Shown here one piece after another: positions 9,147-19,827 of a DNA stretch of 64,000 bases; within the stretch, counting starts at the first letter, position 1; each line of letters starts with the position of its first letter. Position numbers and translations under genes: made by a program. The notes under the pieces are model-generated. The model saw only the letters and a program-made list of their open reading frames with translations. It searched no databases and had not been told where the DNA came from. Origin of the DNA: Curvibacter sp. PD_MW3 (GTDB taxonomy: Bacteria; Pseudomonadota; Gammaproteobacteria; Burkholderiales; Burkholderiaceae_C); the NCBI GenBank assembly GCA_002633085.1, contig NSIV01000009.1, positions 32,945 to 96,944 on the forward strand. The letters are read 5' to 3'.

Positions 9147-9800
9147 TCAGAGTCCGCGCAGGTGGTGGCTGAACCAGGCCGCCGCCTGGCGCGCCACTTC
9201 CTCCAGCGTGCCAGCTTCCTCGAACAGGTGGGTAGCGCCGGGGATGACGGACAGTTCTTTCTCGCAGTGCAGCCGGGCATGGGCCTCGCGGTTGAGGTCC
9301 AGCACCTCCGGGTCGTGCCCGCCGACCAGCAGCAGGGTGGGTGCGGCCACGCGGGCCAGGTCGTGGTGGCCGGCCAGGTCGGGCCGGCCGCCGCGTGAGA
9401 CCACCGCCTTAATGGTGTCGCTGACGGCTGCTGCTGCCTGCAGCGCGGCGGCAGCGCCGGTGCTGGCACCGAAGTAGCCGATCGGCAGACGCTGCGTCGC
9501 CGGGTGTTGCAGCACCCAACGCGTTGCCACCAGCAGTCGGTGCGTCAGCAACGGAATGTCAAAGCGGGTCTGGTAGTCCAGGTCTTCGCCGACGGTCAGC
9601 AGGTCCAGCAGCAAGGTGCCCAGGTGCTGCGCATGCAACTCCTTGGCGACGAAGTTGTTGCGCGGGCTGTGGCGGCTGCTGCCGCTGCCGTGCGCGAACA
9701 GCACGATGCCCTGCGCATTGGCTGGCAATTCCAGCATGCCTTCGATCTGCACGCCGTCCACCGGAATGTGGACGAGCTGTTCAAGTGCCGGCTTCATCAT
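9147..9800 (-). CDS. Alpha/beta hydrolase (dienelactone hydrolase-like)
   Basis: A 217-residue alpha/beta hydrolase. The nucleophile elbow is GASTG near residue 111 (Ser in YFGASTGAAAAL). The acid is probably in LLVGGHDPEVLDLN, and the His in SVIPGATHLFEE near residue 191. The oxyanion region is VLFAHGSGSSRHSPRN. GGAGG precedes the ATG by about 7 bases. It lies 29 bp downstream of the radical SAM gene on the same strand, so it probably forms the last gene of a MEMO-AMMECR1-rSAM-hydrolase operon. The substrate is unknown. Confidence 0.83.
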   Translation of the reverse strand: MMKPALEQLVHIPVDGVQIEGMLELPANAQGIVLFAHGSGSSRHSPRNNFVAKELHAQHLGTLLLDLLTVGEDLDYQTRFDIPLLTHRLLVATRWVLQHPATQRLPIGYFGASTGAAAALQAAAAVSDTIKAVVSRGGRPDLAGHHDLARVAAPTLLLVGGHDPEVLDLNREAHARLHCEKELSVIPGATHLFEEAGTLEEVARQAAAWFSHHLRGL

Positions 9801-9829
9801 GGTCAGGCCTCCTGCGTGTCAGGCACCTA

Positions 9830-10923
<1,094 letters not shown>

Positions 10924-10927
<4 letters not shown>

Positions 10928-11508
10928 GCCGTGTTCGCGAGCCGCAGCTCGCTTTCCTTCCACTTGGCGACCGTGTAGCGCTGCAGGCGTACCTCGCCGT
11001 GCCAGAAGCTCGTCGGTAGGCCGGCCTTGCGTTTGAGCTGGGCCATGAAGTCCTGAACCTCGGGCAGTTGTTCCCACACCTGCGGCAAAAAGGTGCTGCG
11101 GCGGGCGCCGAACTCGAACACCAGGCCGTCGATGCCGGGGCGCAATTGCGCCAGCGCCTCGGCTTCGCTGCCGAAGCTCAGGGCTTGCATGGGCGACAGC
11201 AGCGAGATTTCGATCTCGGTGCGGTCAAGTTCGTGCGCCGCCAGCGGCGCAAAACGCGGATCGCGAAAGGCTGCAGCCAACGCATTGGCCCTGACGTCGG
11301 CCAGCAGGGCGCGGTGCGCCTCCAGCGAGCCGATGCAGCCGCGCAGTTCACCCTGCTGCGTCAGCGTGACGAAGCAGGCGCCGGGGGCTTGCAGCCAGGG
11401 TGCCGACTCGTCTGCGTTCTGCGGGCGACCCAACTCGCGCGCAATGGTGGCGCGCGCCAGCGGCAGCAAGGTGGCGCCGGCTTTAGGGTGCAACTCAGTG
11501 GGAGCCAT
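10924..11508 (-). CDS. AMMECR1 domain protein (AmmeMemoRadiSam system protein A)
   Basis: A 194-residue AMMECR1-fold protein. The diagnostic conserved motif LRGCIG is present (GELRGCIGSLEAHRAL, near residue 57), along with FRDPRFAPL and a C-terminal VQDFMAQLKRKAGLP segment. AMMECR1 is conserved from archaea to humans and has no established bacterial function; the LRGCIG surface is thought to be a catalytic or regulatory site. The start at 11508 is chosen for the GGAGG 6 bases upstream; it overlaps the MEMO gene by 14 bases. Tight overlaps on both sides show obligate co-expression. Confidence 0.92.
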
Positions 11509-12316
11509 GCGACGCCTCCGTGAAAGCGATGGCGGCATAGCCCACCACGCGCTGCTGGTCGCCGGCGGTGTCGCCGGAATTGCACAAGCCCAGCAACTGG
11601 GGTTGCAGGTGGTGATGCCGTGCCGCCACCAGCAGGCCGTTGATGGGGGTGCCGCCGCAGGCCTGCTCGTGCGTGAGCGGACCGCGCAGCGCCAGGATGT
11701 GCTCGACCGTATCCTGATCGATGTTCTGGGCAGCGCGGTAGGGCAGGTAGTGCGAGAGGTCGGAGCTGATCACGATCAGCGTCTCCGGCCCGCCCCACAG
11801 GGCTTCGAGCACCTGCGCCACTTCGGCCGGCGTGGCATCACCCACGGCCAGCGGCAACAGCTTGAAGTCGTCCAGTACGGTTTGCAGAAAGGGCAGTTGC
11901 ACTTCCAGCGAATGCTCCAGGGCATGCGCAGCCGGGCTGAGCGCGACCTGGCGCAGTCCGGACAAGGTGGCGACGGCGTCCTGATCGATGTCGATTTCGC
12001 CCAGTGGCGTGGCAAAGGCGGTTGCACCCGGCAGCGCCAGGCCACGCACCGGCACGCGGTGCACTGGCCCGAGCAGCACGACGCGCCGGACGGTCGCACG
12101 TACGCCGGCGAGCCGGGCATAGGCGCGCGCTGCCATGGGGCCGGAGTAGATGTAACCCGCGTGCGGCACGATCAGCACCTTCGGCGGCGCGCTGGCAGCA
12201 TCGGGCGGCGTTTCGGCGCGGGCTGCAGCCAGCAGGCTGGCGACGGAACTGGCCAAGGCCTGTCCCTCCCCGGGGTAAAAGGCCCCGGCAACGGCGGGTT
12301 GGCGAACAGCAGACAT
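11495..12316 (-). CDS. MEMO1-family metal-dependent dioxygenase-like protein (AmmeMemoRadiSam system protein B)
   Basis: A 273-residue MEMO-family protein related to class III extradiol dioxygenases. Candidate metal ligands are the His of PHAGYIYSGP near residue 51, the His of AHALEHSLEVQLPFL near 134-137, and the Asp/His of ISSDLSHYLPY near 186-190. The N-terminus RQPAVAGAFYPG is a family signature. It is the first gene of the MEMO-AMMECR1-rSAM-hydrolase operon; RBS GAGGGAG lies 6 bases before the ATG. Eukaryotic MEMO1 binds metals; the bacterial substrate is unknown. Confidence 0.92.
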   Translation of the reverse strand: MSAVRQPAVAGAFYPGEGQALASSVASLLAAARAETPPDAASAPPKVLIVPHAGYIYSGPMAARAYARLAGVRATVRRVVLLGPVHRVPVRGLALPGATAFATPLGEIDIDQDAVATLSGLRQVALSPAAHALEHSLEVQLPFLQTVLDDFKLLPLAVGDATPAEVAQVLEALWGGPETLIVISSDLSHYLPYRAAQNIDQDTVEHILALRGPLTHEQACGGTPINGLLVAARHHHLQPQLLGLCNSGDTAGDQQRVVGYAAIAFTEASHGSH

Positions 12317-12540
12317 GCAGGACTCCCTCGAAAAACTTCCTGGGTTGGAAGTGCGGCTGGCCGGTCCGTAATCAAGCGCCTGGCGCCCGGCGCGCGATGA
12401 ACGGTCGGGGCGCCTTGTCGGGTTTGATCTTTGATGCAGGTCAGGTTAGTGCGTGGCGGCAGGCAACTGCTACGATCCGATGGCGCAGGGACGGCACACC
12501 GATTCTGGACGCGATGACCCGTGTAGGCAAGGAGTGACCG

Positions 12541-13104
12541 ATGACATCACCCGCAGGACTGCAGACGACGATCTACGACACCGCCGCGCTGGAGCGCGTG
12601 CTCGATGCCATGGCCGTGGCGCTGGTGCCCCAGCTGCACGGTGCAGCCGGCGTCACACTGGTGGGGGTGCGCCGCCGTGGGGCACCGCTGTCAGACGGCC
12701 TGCTGGCGCGGCTGCAGGCATTGCTGCCCGGCGCCGACATCGCGCGACTTGATTTGCTGATCAAGCGCTACGCCGACGATCTGACGCTGCTGCATCCCGA
12801 GACCCGGCTCACCGAGCAGCCCGAGCATGCCGACATCGACCTCACCGGTCGCACCGTCGTGGTGGTGGACGATGTGCTGTACCAGGGCTTTTCCCTGAAC
12901 AAGGCGGTGCAGTACCTGCTGGCCAAGGGTGGTCGCCAGATCCTGACCGCTGTGCTGGTGGACCGCGTTTGTGCCACCCTGCCCATCCATGCCGATGTGA
13001 CTGGGCTCAAGCTGCAGGTGGCACCGAGCCACATCGTGGAGTGCCATGTGCCGCCGTTCGAGCCGGTGTTTCAGATCGTTCTGGTGCAGCCCGAGGCTGC
13101 TTGA
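12541..13104 (+). CDS. PyrR-like phosphoribosyltransferase with altered PRPP loop
   Basis: A 187-residue phosphoribosyltransferase fold resembling PyrR (VGVRRRGAPLSDGLLARL, then IKRYADDL). The PRPP motif reads VVVVDDVLYQGFSLNKAV near residues 104-121, where PyrR and relatives normally have an Asp-Asp followed by TG; here the Thr is Gln and the following basic residues differ. It may therefore have lost uracil phosphoribosyltransferase activity. No pyrB or pyrC follows. It is divergent from the MEMO gene across a 224-bp gap. AAGGAG precedes the start by 5 bases. Confidence 0.75.
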   Translation: MTSPAGLQTTIYDTAALERVLDAMAVALVPQLHGAAGVTLVGVRRRGAPLSDGLLARLQALLPGADIARLDLLIKRYADDLTLLHPETRLTEQPEHADIDLTGRTVVVVDDVLYQGFSLNKAVQYLLAKGGRQILTAVLVDRVCATLPIHADVTGLKLQVAPSHIVECHVPPFEPVFQIVLVQPEAA

Positions 13105-13330
13105 GTAGACATGCCCGAGCTTGACCGAAATCGGCAAAATACTTAAAATTTGATCAAATCGATACTTTTGAATCGAGCGAAGGCAATTTGCTTGATAAGC
13201 AAGCAAAAGCCAGCTCACTGGCTCGATACAAGTCTTTGCATCAAGCGGTTGTTAAGTGTCGAAGACCGCGCCGACATAGGGTTCTTGGCCGGGACCGTTG
13301 GCAACTGATGATTAACACAAGGTAGGAAAC

Positions 13331-15076
13331 ATGTTCAACACAAAGAAGATCAAGGTTGGTCAGCGCTTGGCGTTGGGATTTGGTGTCGTCATCGCGCTGG
13401 GGGTGATCATCGCGCTGGCAGCCACTTTCAAGATGAACAGCCTGGCTACCGATCTGAAGATCATGTCCAGCGAGCAAATGACGCAGATGCGCCAGTTCAT
13501 GCAACTCAAGGACAGCCTGAACGTGGCGGCGCTGAATTTGCGCAACATCATGATCAGCACCAATCCGGAGCTCAAAACCCGGTTCCGCGGCATGGTCGAG
13601 AAGAACAAGGCCGACAACGAGAAATTGATCGCCGAGATCGATGCGGTGACCAACACGGCAGAAGGCAAGGCATTGCTCAAGGCCATCAAGGAGCACAGCA
13701 CTGCTTACGAACAAATTGCGTCGCAAGTCATGGAATTTGCCATGCAAGGTGACCTGCCCGGAGCCGACAAGGCCTTGTTCACAGCGCGCGACAAGCGTAT
13801 TGCACTGTTCAAGGCAGTGGAGGACTCGATCCAGCTGCGCTTTGACACCGCGCAGAAGCTGGCTGCTGATGGTGCTTCGACGGCTGACGCCAGCGCTTGG
13901 CTGGCGCTGGGTCTGGCACTGACGATGGCCTTGGTGGGTGCTCTGATTGCCTGGCAAATCACACGCCAGATCGGACGCGAACTAGGCGCAGAACCGCACG
14001 ATGTCTCGCATGTTGTGAATCGAATCGCTGATGGTGATCTCAGTGAGGCCATTGCTGTGCGATCGGGTGATCGGGATAGCGTGATGGCCGCGGTCAAGCG
14101 CATGCAAGAAGCGTTGGAACGTACCGTGGCAGCTGTGCGCCAAGGCAGCGAATCGGTAGCCACCGCCTCCAGCGAGATTGCCCAAGGCAATTCCGACCTC
14201 TCCGCCCGCACCGAAAGCCAGGCCAGCGCCCTGGAAGAAACCGCCGCCTCCATGGAAGAACTCGGCTCCACCGTCAAACAGAACGCCGACAACGCCCGTC
14301 AGGCCAACCAGCTGGCGCAAAGCGCTTCTACCGTGGCGGTGCAAGGCGGTGAAGTCGTGGCCCAAGTGGTCGACACCATGAAAGGCATCAATGATTCGAG
14401 CAAACGCATTGCCGACATCATCAGCGTCATTGACGGCATCGCCTTCCAGACCAATATCCTGGCCCTGAATGCGGCGGTCGAAGCCGCCCGCGCCGGCGAA
14501 CAAGGCCGCGGTTTTGCCGTGGTCGCCAGCGAAGTGCGCAGCCTGGCCGGCCGTAGTGCCGAAGCGGCGAAAGAAATCAAGACCCTGATCGACGACAGCG
14601 TACAACGGGTGGAGCAGGGCAGTGCCCTGGTCGACCGAGCCGGCACCACCATGACCGAAGTGGTGAGCAGCATCCGAAGAGTGACCGACATCATGGGTGA
14701 GATCAGCGCCGCCAGCTCGGAGCAGAGCGCCGGTGTGGCCCAGGTGGGTGAAGCCGTGACGCAGATGGACCAGGCCACACAACAGAACGCCGCGCTGGTG
14801 GAAGAGATGGCAGCGGCCGCTTCCAGCCTGCGCAGTCAGGCACAGGATCTGGTGCAGACGGTGGCGGTGTTCAAGCTCAGCGCGCAAGACAGCCAGACGG
14901 CCTACCGCAGTGCACCGCTTGCCCCGGCCCCGTCTGCCGTTGCACCGAAACAGGTGGCTGTTGCACGGACGCCGACGGTCGCCGCCAAACCCAGTGCGCC
15001 AGCACCGAAACCGGCACCCAAGGCAGCCCCCAAGGCCAGTGATGCGGATGATGCGGGCGACTGGGAGACCTTCTGA
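13331..15076 (+). CDS. Methyl-accepting chemotaxis protein
   Basis: A 581-residue transmembrane chemoreceptor. TM1 is at about residues 13-33, a four-helix-bundle-type periplasmic sensor spans about 34-190, and TM2 lies near 193-212. A HAMP domain follows (to about 265), then the cytoplasmic coiled coil with the conserved signalling hairpin around [25 protein letters not shown]. An Ala/Pro-rich linker (about 510-570) ends in the exact C-terminal pentapeptide DWETF, which matches the CheR/CheB-tethering NWETF type. No che genes are near. A hairpin follows the stop. Confidence 0.95.
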   Translation: MFNTKKIKVGQRLALGFGVVIALGVIIALAATFKMNSLATDLKIMSSEQMTQMRQFMQLKDSLNVAALNLRNIMISTNPELKTRFRGMVEKNKADNEKLIAEIDAVTNTAEGKALLKAIKEHSTAYEQIASQVMEFAMQGDLPGADKALFTARDKRIALFKAVEDSIQLRFDTAQKLAADGASTADASAWLALGLALTMALVGALIAWQITRQIGRELGAEPHDVSHVVNRIADGDLSEAIAVRSGDRDSVMAAVKRMQEALERTVAAVRQGSESVATASSEIAQGNSDLSARTESQASALEETAASMEELGSTVKQNADNARQANQLAQSASTVAVQGGEVVAQVVDTMKGINDSSKRIADIISVIDGIAFQTNILALNAAVEAARAGEQGRGFAVVASEVRSLAGRSAEAAKEIKTLIDDSVQRVEQGSALVDRAGTTMTEVVSSIRRVTDIMGEISAASSEQSAGVAQVGEAVTQMDQATQQNAALVEEMAAAASSLRSQAQDLVQTVAVFKLSAQDSQTAYRSAPLAPAPSAVAPKQVAVARTPTVAAKPSAPAPKPAPKAAPKASDADDAGDWETF

Positions 15077-15081
15077 TCGGT

Positions 15082-15119
15082 TTCAACGGACTGCTGGCAA
15101 GGCCAGACAGTCCGTTGAA
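15082..15119 (+). terminator. Hairpin after chemoreceptor gene
   Basis: A 12-bp perfect stem (TTCAACGGACTG / CAGTCCGTTGAA) with a 14-base loop that can pair further (CTGG/CCAG). There is no T-tract after it, so it may be a weak or Rho-assisted terminator, or an mRNA-stabilising structure. Confidence 0.5.
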
Positions 15120-15179
15120 GGAGGACCACCCAGTCCAACGCTGGGTTGCGTTGGCGGAGCAGAGTCTTGAAGGCTGGCC

Positions 15180-16151
15180 TTACTGGGCCTGGAAACCACT
15201 GTCCTTGATGATCTTGGCCCAGGTCTTGGTGTAGGCGCGTTCGCGGGTGGCGAGTTGCTGGGATGTCATGTGCCCGACGGTCAGGCCCATGGTGGTCAGG
15301 CGTTCGCGCACCTCCGGCATGGCGATGACCTTGGCCAGCGCGTCTGAGTAGCGGTCCAGCGTCGCTTTCGGCGTGCCGTGCGGCGCGAAGATGCCGTAGT
15401 AGGGCAGGTCGTCGAAACCCTTCAGGCCAAGCTCGTCAAAAGTTGGCACATCGGGCAGCAGGGCTTGGCGCTTGGCGCCGATCACGGCCACTATGCGGAT
15501 CTTGCCCGCCTTGTGGTTCTCGATGAAGTCGGGCACCGAGCCGACGCCGGCAGCAATCTGGTTGCCCAGCATGTCGCCCATCATCGGTGCGCTGCCGCGG
15601 TAAGGCACGGCCTGCAGATCGAGTTTGTATTTCTCGCCGATCACCTTGACGAAGAATTCCGGTGTCGAAGCTGGTGCCGGCACACCCACGGTGCCCTTGC
15701 CTTTGCTGTGCTCACGCACCCAGGCCACGTACTCGTTCACTGTCTTGGCGGGCGTGCCGCCCGACAGCGCCAGGCCGTTGGCGAAGCTGGCGAAACCGGC
15801 CACCGGCACGAAGTCGTTTGCTGGATCGAAGCCGGGGTTCTTGACCACTTGCGGCAGGATGGAGATGGTGTGGTCATGCGACAGGAACAGCACCGAGCCG
15901 TCCGCCGGTGCCACCTTGAGTGCTTGCGCCGCGATCTGGCCGCCGGCGCCGGCCTTGTTTTCCACGATGACGTTGGTGCCAAGCTGGTCCTTGAGTTTCT
16001 CAGCCAGCACGCGGGCGATGGCATCGGTACCGCCGCCGGGCGGGAAGCCGACCAGCAGCTTGATGGTGGTGGGTTGCGCGGTCGCCAGGGACCCGAACAA
16101 CAGACCGGCTGCAGCCAGGCCCAGGGTGCGGCGCTTGAGAGCAAGAATCAT
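15180..16151 (-). CDS. Bug/TctC-family periplasmic solute-binding protein
   Basis: A 323-residue tripartite tricarboxylate transporter substrate-binding protein. A signal peptide ends at SLATAQ. Family motifs are ITLLVGFPPGGGTDAIAR-like (here IKLLVGFPPGGGTDAIAR), VENKAGAGGQIAAQALK and PYRGSAPMMGDMLGNQI. Its ligand, probably a carboxylate, cannot be predicted. No TctA/TctB membrane genes are adjacent, so it is an orphan. The start at 16151 is chosen to place the hydrophobic signal core correctly. Confidence 0.9.
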   Translation of the reverse strand: MILALKRRTLGLAAAGLLFGSLATAQPTTIKLLVGFPPGGGTDAIARVLAEKLKDQLGTNVIVENKAGAGGQIAAQALKVAPADGSVLFLSHDHTISILPQVVKNPGFDPANDFVPVAGFASFANGLALSGGTPAKTVNEYVAWVREHSKGKGTVGVPAPASTPEFFVKVIGEKYKLDLQAVPYRGSAPMMGDMLGNQIAAGVGSVPDFIENHKAGKIRIVAVIGAKRQALLPDVPTFDELGLKGFDDLPYYGIFAPHGTPKATLDRYSDALAKVIAMPEVRERLTTMGLTVGHMTSQQLATRERAYTKTWAKIIKDSGFQAQ

Positions 16152-16222
16152 GGTGTCACTCCAGTTGGAAAAAACGGAAATATTGCGCCGCAATGTACCA
16201 CCGGCGCCTGACGCGGCCGTGC

Positions 16223-16948
<726 letters not shown>

Positions 16949-16951
16949 GGC

Positions 16952-17311
16952 TCAGTTCCCGTGGGGCGGCGGGTCGTGCCGTGTCAGCGCCCGCAACACC
17001 AGGGCGGTGACCGCCAGCCCCAACCAGGTGGACAAGGTAATAGTCAGCAACATGCGCAGGCCGAAGGCGCTGATCAGGCCCAGGTGCGTCATGACACCCA
17101 CACCTACGGGAACGAACAGCAGCGACAGATGAGACAGCAGGTAATCGGCGCAGGTCGCGACCGGTTCACGTACGGCCCGGAAGCTCAGTGCAAACAGCAG
17201 CAACAGCATGCCCACCACCGGGCCGGGAAACGGCAGGCGCAGGCCATGCGCCAGCAACTCGCCAGCCGATTGAAACAGCAGCAACCAGGCAAAGCCGCGC
17301 AAGCCGAGCAT
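16952..17311 (-). CDS. lrgA: LrgA/CidA family holin-like membrane protein
   Basis: A 119-residue protein with four predicted membrane helices and the LrgA motif GLRLPFPGPVVGMLLLLFAL near residues 29-48. It probably forms a complex with the LrgB protein encoded immediately downstream. The start at 17311 is used because the longer frame upstream overlaps the FAD oxidase gene. It follows glcD by 10 bp, suggesting a three-gene operon for uptake and oxidation of a 2-hydroxyacid such as glycolate. Confidence 0.92.
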   Translation of the reverse strand: MLGLRGFAWLLLFQSAGELLAHGLRLPFPGPVVGMLLLLFALSFRAVREPVATCADYLLSHLSLLFVPVGVGVMTHLGLISAFGLRMLLTITLSTWLGLAVTALVLRALTRHDPPPHGN

Positions 17312-17321
17312 CGGTGCGGCT

Positions 17322-18824
17322 TCAGAAACGTGGCAGATCAGGGTGCGAGATCTGGCCGCCCCGTACCAGCATCTTGCCGTATTCGGCGCAGCGGTTGTGC
17401 GTCGGGACGACCTTGCCTGGGTTGAGCAGGCTCTGCGGATCAAACGCGCGTTTGAGGCCGAGCATCTGCGCGTTCTCTTCCTGGCTGAACTGCACGCACA
17501 TCGAGTTAAGTTTTTCCACGCCCACGCCATGCTCGCCGGTGACGGTGCCGCCCATGGCGACGCTGGTCTCCAGGATGTCGGCACCAAACAGCTCGCAGCG
17601 GTGCAGCTGGTCGGGGTCGTTGGCATCAAACAAAATCAGCGGGTGCAGGTTGCCGTCGCCAGCGTGGAACACATTGGCGCAGCGTAGACCGTATTTCTTT
17701 TCCATCTGCTGGATCGCCAGCAGGATGTCGGCCAGCCTACGGCGCGGGATGGTCGAGTCCATGCACATGTAGTCGGGCGCCAGGCGGCCGCTGGCCGGGA
17801 AGGCATTCTTGCGGCCGCTCCAGAAGCGCAGCCGCTCGGCCTCGTCACGGCTGACCGCCAATGCGGTGGCGCCGGCGGCGCGCAGCACGTCGCTCATGCG
17901 ACCGATTTCCTCTTCCACTTCCTCGGGCGTGCCGTCGCTTTCGCACAGCAGAATGGCTTCGGCGCTGAGGTCATAGCCAGCGTGCACGAAATCTTCCACC
18001 GCCGCCGTCATGGGCTTGTCCATCATCTCCAGCCCGGCCGGAATGATGCCGGCGGCAATCACGGCCGCCACGGCATCACCGGCTTTGCGCATGTCGTCGA
18101 AGCTGGCCATGATGCAGCGTGCCAGTTGCGGCTTCGGAACCAGGCGCACGGTGACTTCCATCGTTACCGCCAGCATGCCTTCGGAGCCGATGAGGACACT
18201 CAGCAGGTCGTAGCCAGCGGCATCCAGCGCATCGCTGCCGAATTCGACCGGTTCGCCCTCGACGGTGTAGCCGCGCACCTTGAGCACGTTGTGCACGGTG
18301 AGGCCGTATTTGAGACAGTGCACGCCACCGGAGTTCTCGGCCACGTTGCCGCCGATGGTGCAGGCGATCTGGCTCGATGGGTCGGGGGCGTAGTACATGC
18401 CGTAAGGGGCGGCCGCCTCACTGATGGCGAGGTTGCGCACACCGGCTTGCACCACCGCTGTACGGCTCTGCGGATCAATTTTCAGAATCTGGTTGAACTT
18501 GGCCAGGCTCAATGTGACACCCAGGGTCAACGGCATGGCGCCGCCCGACAGGCCGGTGCCCGCGCCGCGGGCCACCACCGGCACACCCAGCGCATGACAG
18601 GTCTTGAGCACGGCCTGCACCTGGCTCTCGGTTTCTGGCAGGGCCACCACCAGCGGGCGCTGGCGGTAAGCGGTCAGGCCGTCGCATTCATAGGGCGTGA
18701 CGTCCTCGTTGTGCCACAGCAGGGCATGGGCGGGCAGCACGGCCTGCAGTGCCTGAACAACTTGTGTTTGCCGTTCAGCCCGCTGCTGGGCACTGACCTG
18801 GGGGCTGGAGAGGGTGGCGTTCAT
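17322..18824 (-). CDS. glcD: FAD-linked 2-hydroxyacid oxidase (GlcD-type)
   Basis: A 500-residue flavoprotein of the GlcD/D-lactate dehydrogenase family. The PCMH FAD-binding domain carries VVARGAGTGLSGGAMPL near residues 85-101 and CTIGGNVAENSGGVHCLKYGLT near 153-175. The C-terminal domain has FHAGDGNLHPLILFD and the metal/substrate segment GTVTGEHGVGVEK. It probably oxidises glycolate or D-lactate with transfer of electrons to quinone. GlcE and GlcF subunits are not adjacent. It heads the glcD-lrgA-lrgB cluster. Confidence 0.9.
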   Translation of the reverse strand: MNATLSSPQVSAQQRAERQTQVVQALQAVLPAHALLWHNEDVTPYECDGLTAYRQRPLVVALPETESQVQAVLKTCHALGVPVVARGAGTGLSGGAMPLTLGVTLSLAKFNQILKIDPQSRTAVVQAGVRNLAISEAAAPYGMYYAPDPSSQIACTIGGNVAENSGGVHCLKYGLTVHNVLKVRGYTVEGEPVEFGSDALDAAGYDLLSVLIGSEGMLAVTMEVTVRLVPKPQLARCIMASFDDMRKAGDAVAAVIAAGIIPAGLEMMDKPMTAAVEDFVHAGYDLSAEAILLCESDGTPEEVEEEIGRMSDVLRAAGATALAVSRDEAERLRFWSGRKNAFPASGRLAPDYMCMDSTIPRRRLADILLAIQQMEKKYGLRCANVFHAGDGNLHPLILFDANDPDQLHRCELFGADILETSVAMGGTVTGEHGVGVEKLNSMCVQFSQEENAQMLGLKRAFDPQSLLNPGKVVPTHNRCAEYGKMLVRGGQISHPDLPRF

Positions 18825-18850
18825 GGGGAAGGATTCTAGGCCTTGCTCAC

Positions 18851-18856
18851 TATAAT
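18851..18856 (+). promoter_or_regulatory. Consensus -10 element for psd
   Basis: Perfect TATAAT located 38 bp before the psd start, in the short divergent gap with glcD. No clear -35 is visible at 17 bp upstream, so the promoter may need an activator or upstream contacts. Confidence 0.5.
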
Positions 18857-18893
18857 TTGCGGTTCATTCACTTTCACCCTGGCGGTAGCTACC

Positions 18894-19745
18894 GTGTCCG
18901 ATCGTCTTGCTGTGCTACCCCAATATCTGTTGCCGAAAAAGGCCCTGACGGCGCTGGCCGGCCAGGTTGCCCAAGCGCCCATGGGGGCGCTGACCACCGG
19001 CATCATTCGCCGCTTCATTCGCCGCTACGGCGTGGACATGAGCGAAGCCGCGAATCCCGATCCGGCCACCTACGCCACCTTCAACGAGTTCTTCACCCGA
19101 GCCCTGAAAGACGGCGCCCGCCCGCTGGCGGCAGCCGATTTCATCTGCCCGGTGGATGGTGCCATCAGCCAGTTCGGGGCGATCGAGCGCGACCAGATCT
19201 TCCAGGCCAAGGGCCATCACTATTCCACCACGGCGCTGGTGGGTGGTGATGCTGAATTGGCGGCGCAGTTCGAGGGCGGCAGCTTTGCCACCCTTTACCT
19301 GAGCCCGCGTGACTACCACCGCATTCACATGCCCTGCGACGGTGTGCTGCGGCGCATGATCTACGTGCCGGGCGAGCTGTTCTCGGTCAACCCGACCACG
19401 GCGCGTGGTGTGCCAGGCCTGTTTGCGCGCAATGAACGCGTGGTCTGTGTGTTTGACACCGTCCATGGCCCGCTGGTGCTGACCCTGGTCGGCGCCACCA
19501 TCGTCGGCAGCATGGCCACCGTCTGGCATGGCGTGGTCAATCCACCACGCCGTCCCGCCGTGCACGAATGGCGCTACGAAGGTCAGGATGCGCGCCTGAA
19601 ACAGGGCGAAGAAATGGGCCGTTTTCTGCTCGGCTCCACGGTGGTGATGCTGTGGCCGCGCGGACGGATCGGCTTCCATCCGGCCTGGGCGCCGGGTCAG
19701 TCCATCCGGCTGGGTGAGGCCATGGGGATGCGTCCGGCCGAGTAA
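18894..19745 (+). CDS. psd: Phosphatidylserine decarboxylase proenzyme
   Basis: A 283-residue pyruvoyl-dependent decarboxylase that makes phosphatidylethanolamine at the inner membrane. The self-cleavage site is FLLGSTVVML near residues 246-255 (cleavage between Gly and Ser to give the pyruvoyl group). Other conserved features are YATFNEFFTRALK, CPVDGAISQFG and SPRDYHRIHMPCDG. The GTG at 18894 (VSDRLAVLPQYLLPK) is preferred to earlier codons because it matches the usual N-terminus and lies 38 bp after a TATAAT box. Confidence 0.95.
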   Translation: MSDRLAVLPQYLLPKKALTALAGQVAQAPMGALTTGIIRRFIRRYGVDMSEAANPDPATYATFNEFFTRALKDGARPLAAADFICPVDGAISQFGAIERDQIFQAKGHHYSTTALVGGDAELAAQFEGGSFATLYLSPRDYHRIHMPCDGVLRRMIYVPGELFSVNPTTARGVPGLFARNERVVCVFDTVHGPLVLTLVGATIVGSMATVWHGVVNPPRRPAVHEWRYEGQDARLKQGEEMGRFLLGSTVVMLWPRGRIGFHPAWAPGQSIRLGEAMGMRPAE

Positions 19746-19827
19746 TACCCCGGATGCCAAGGTAATACGTGGCGTGCTAAGCTTTTCGCGAGCCTTCCAG
19801 AAGAACCACATTTACCCGGAGATCGCT

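Noticed and set aside
12384..12480. FNR box between the MEMO and PyrR-like genes (TTGATCTTTGATG)
   Set aside because: The right half-site does not match ATCAA/GTCAA; symmetry is lacking.
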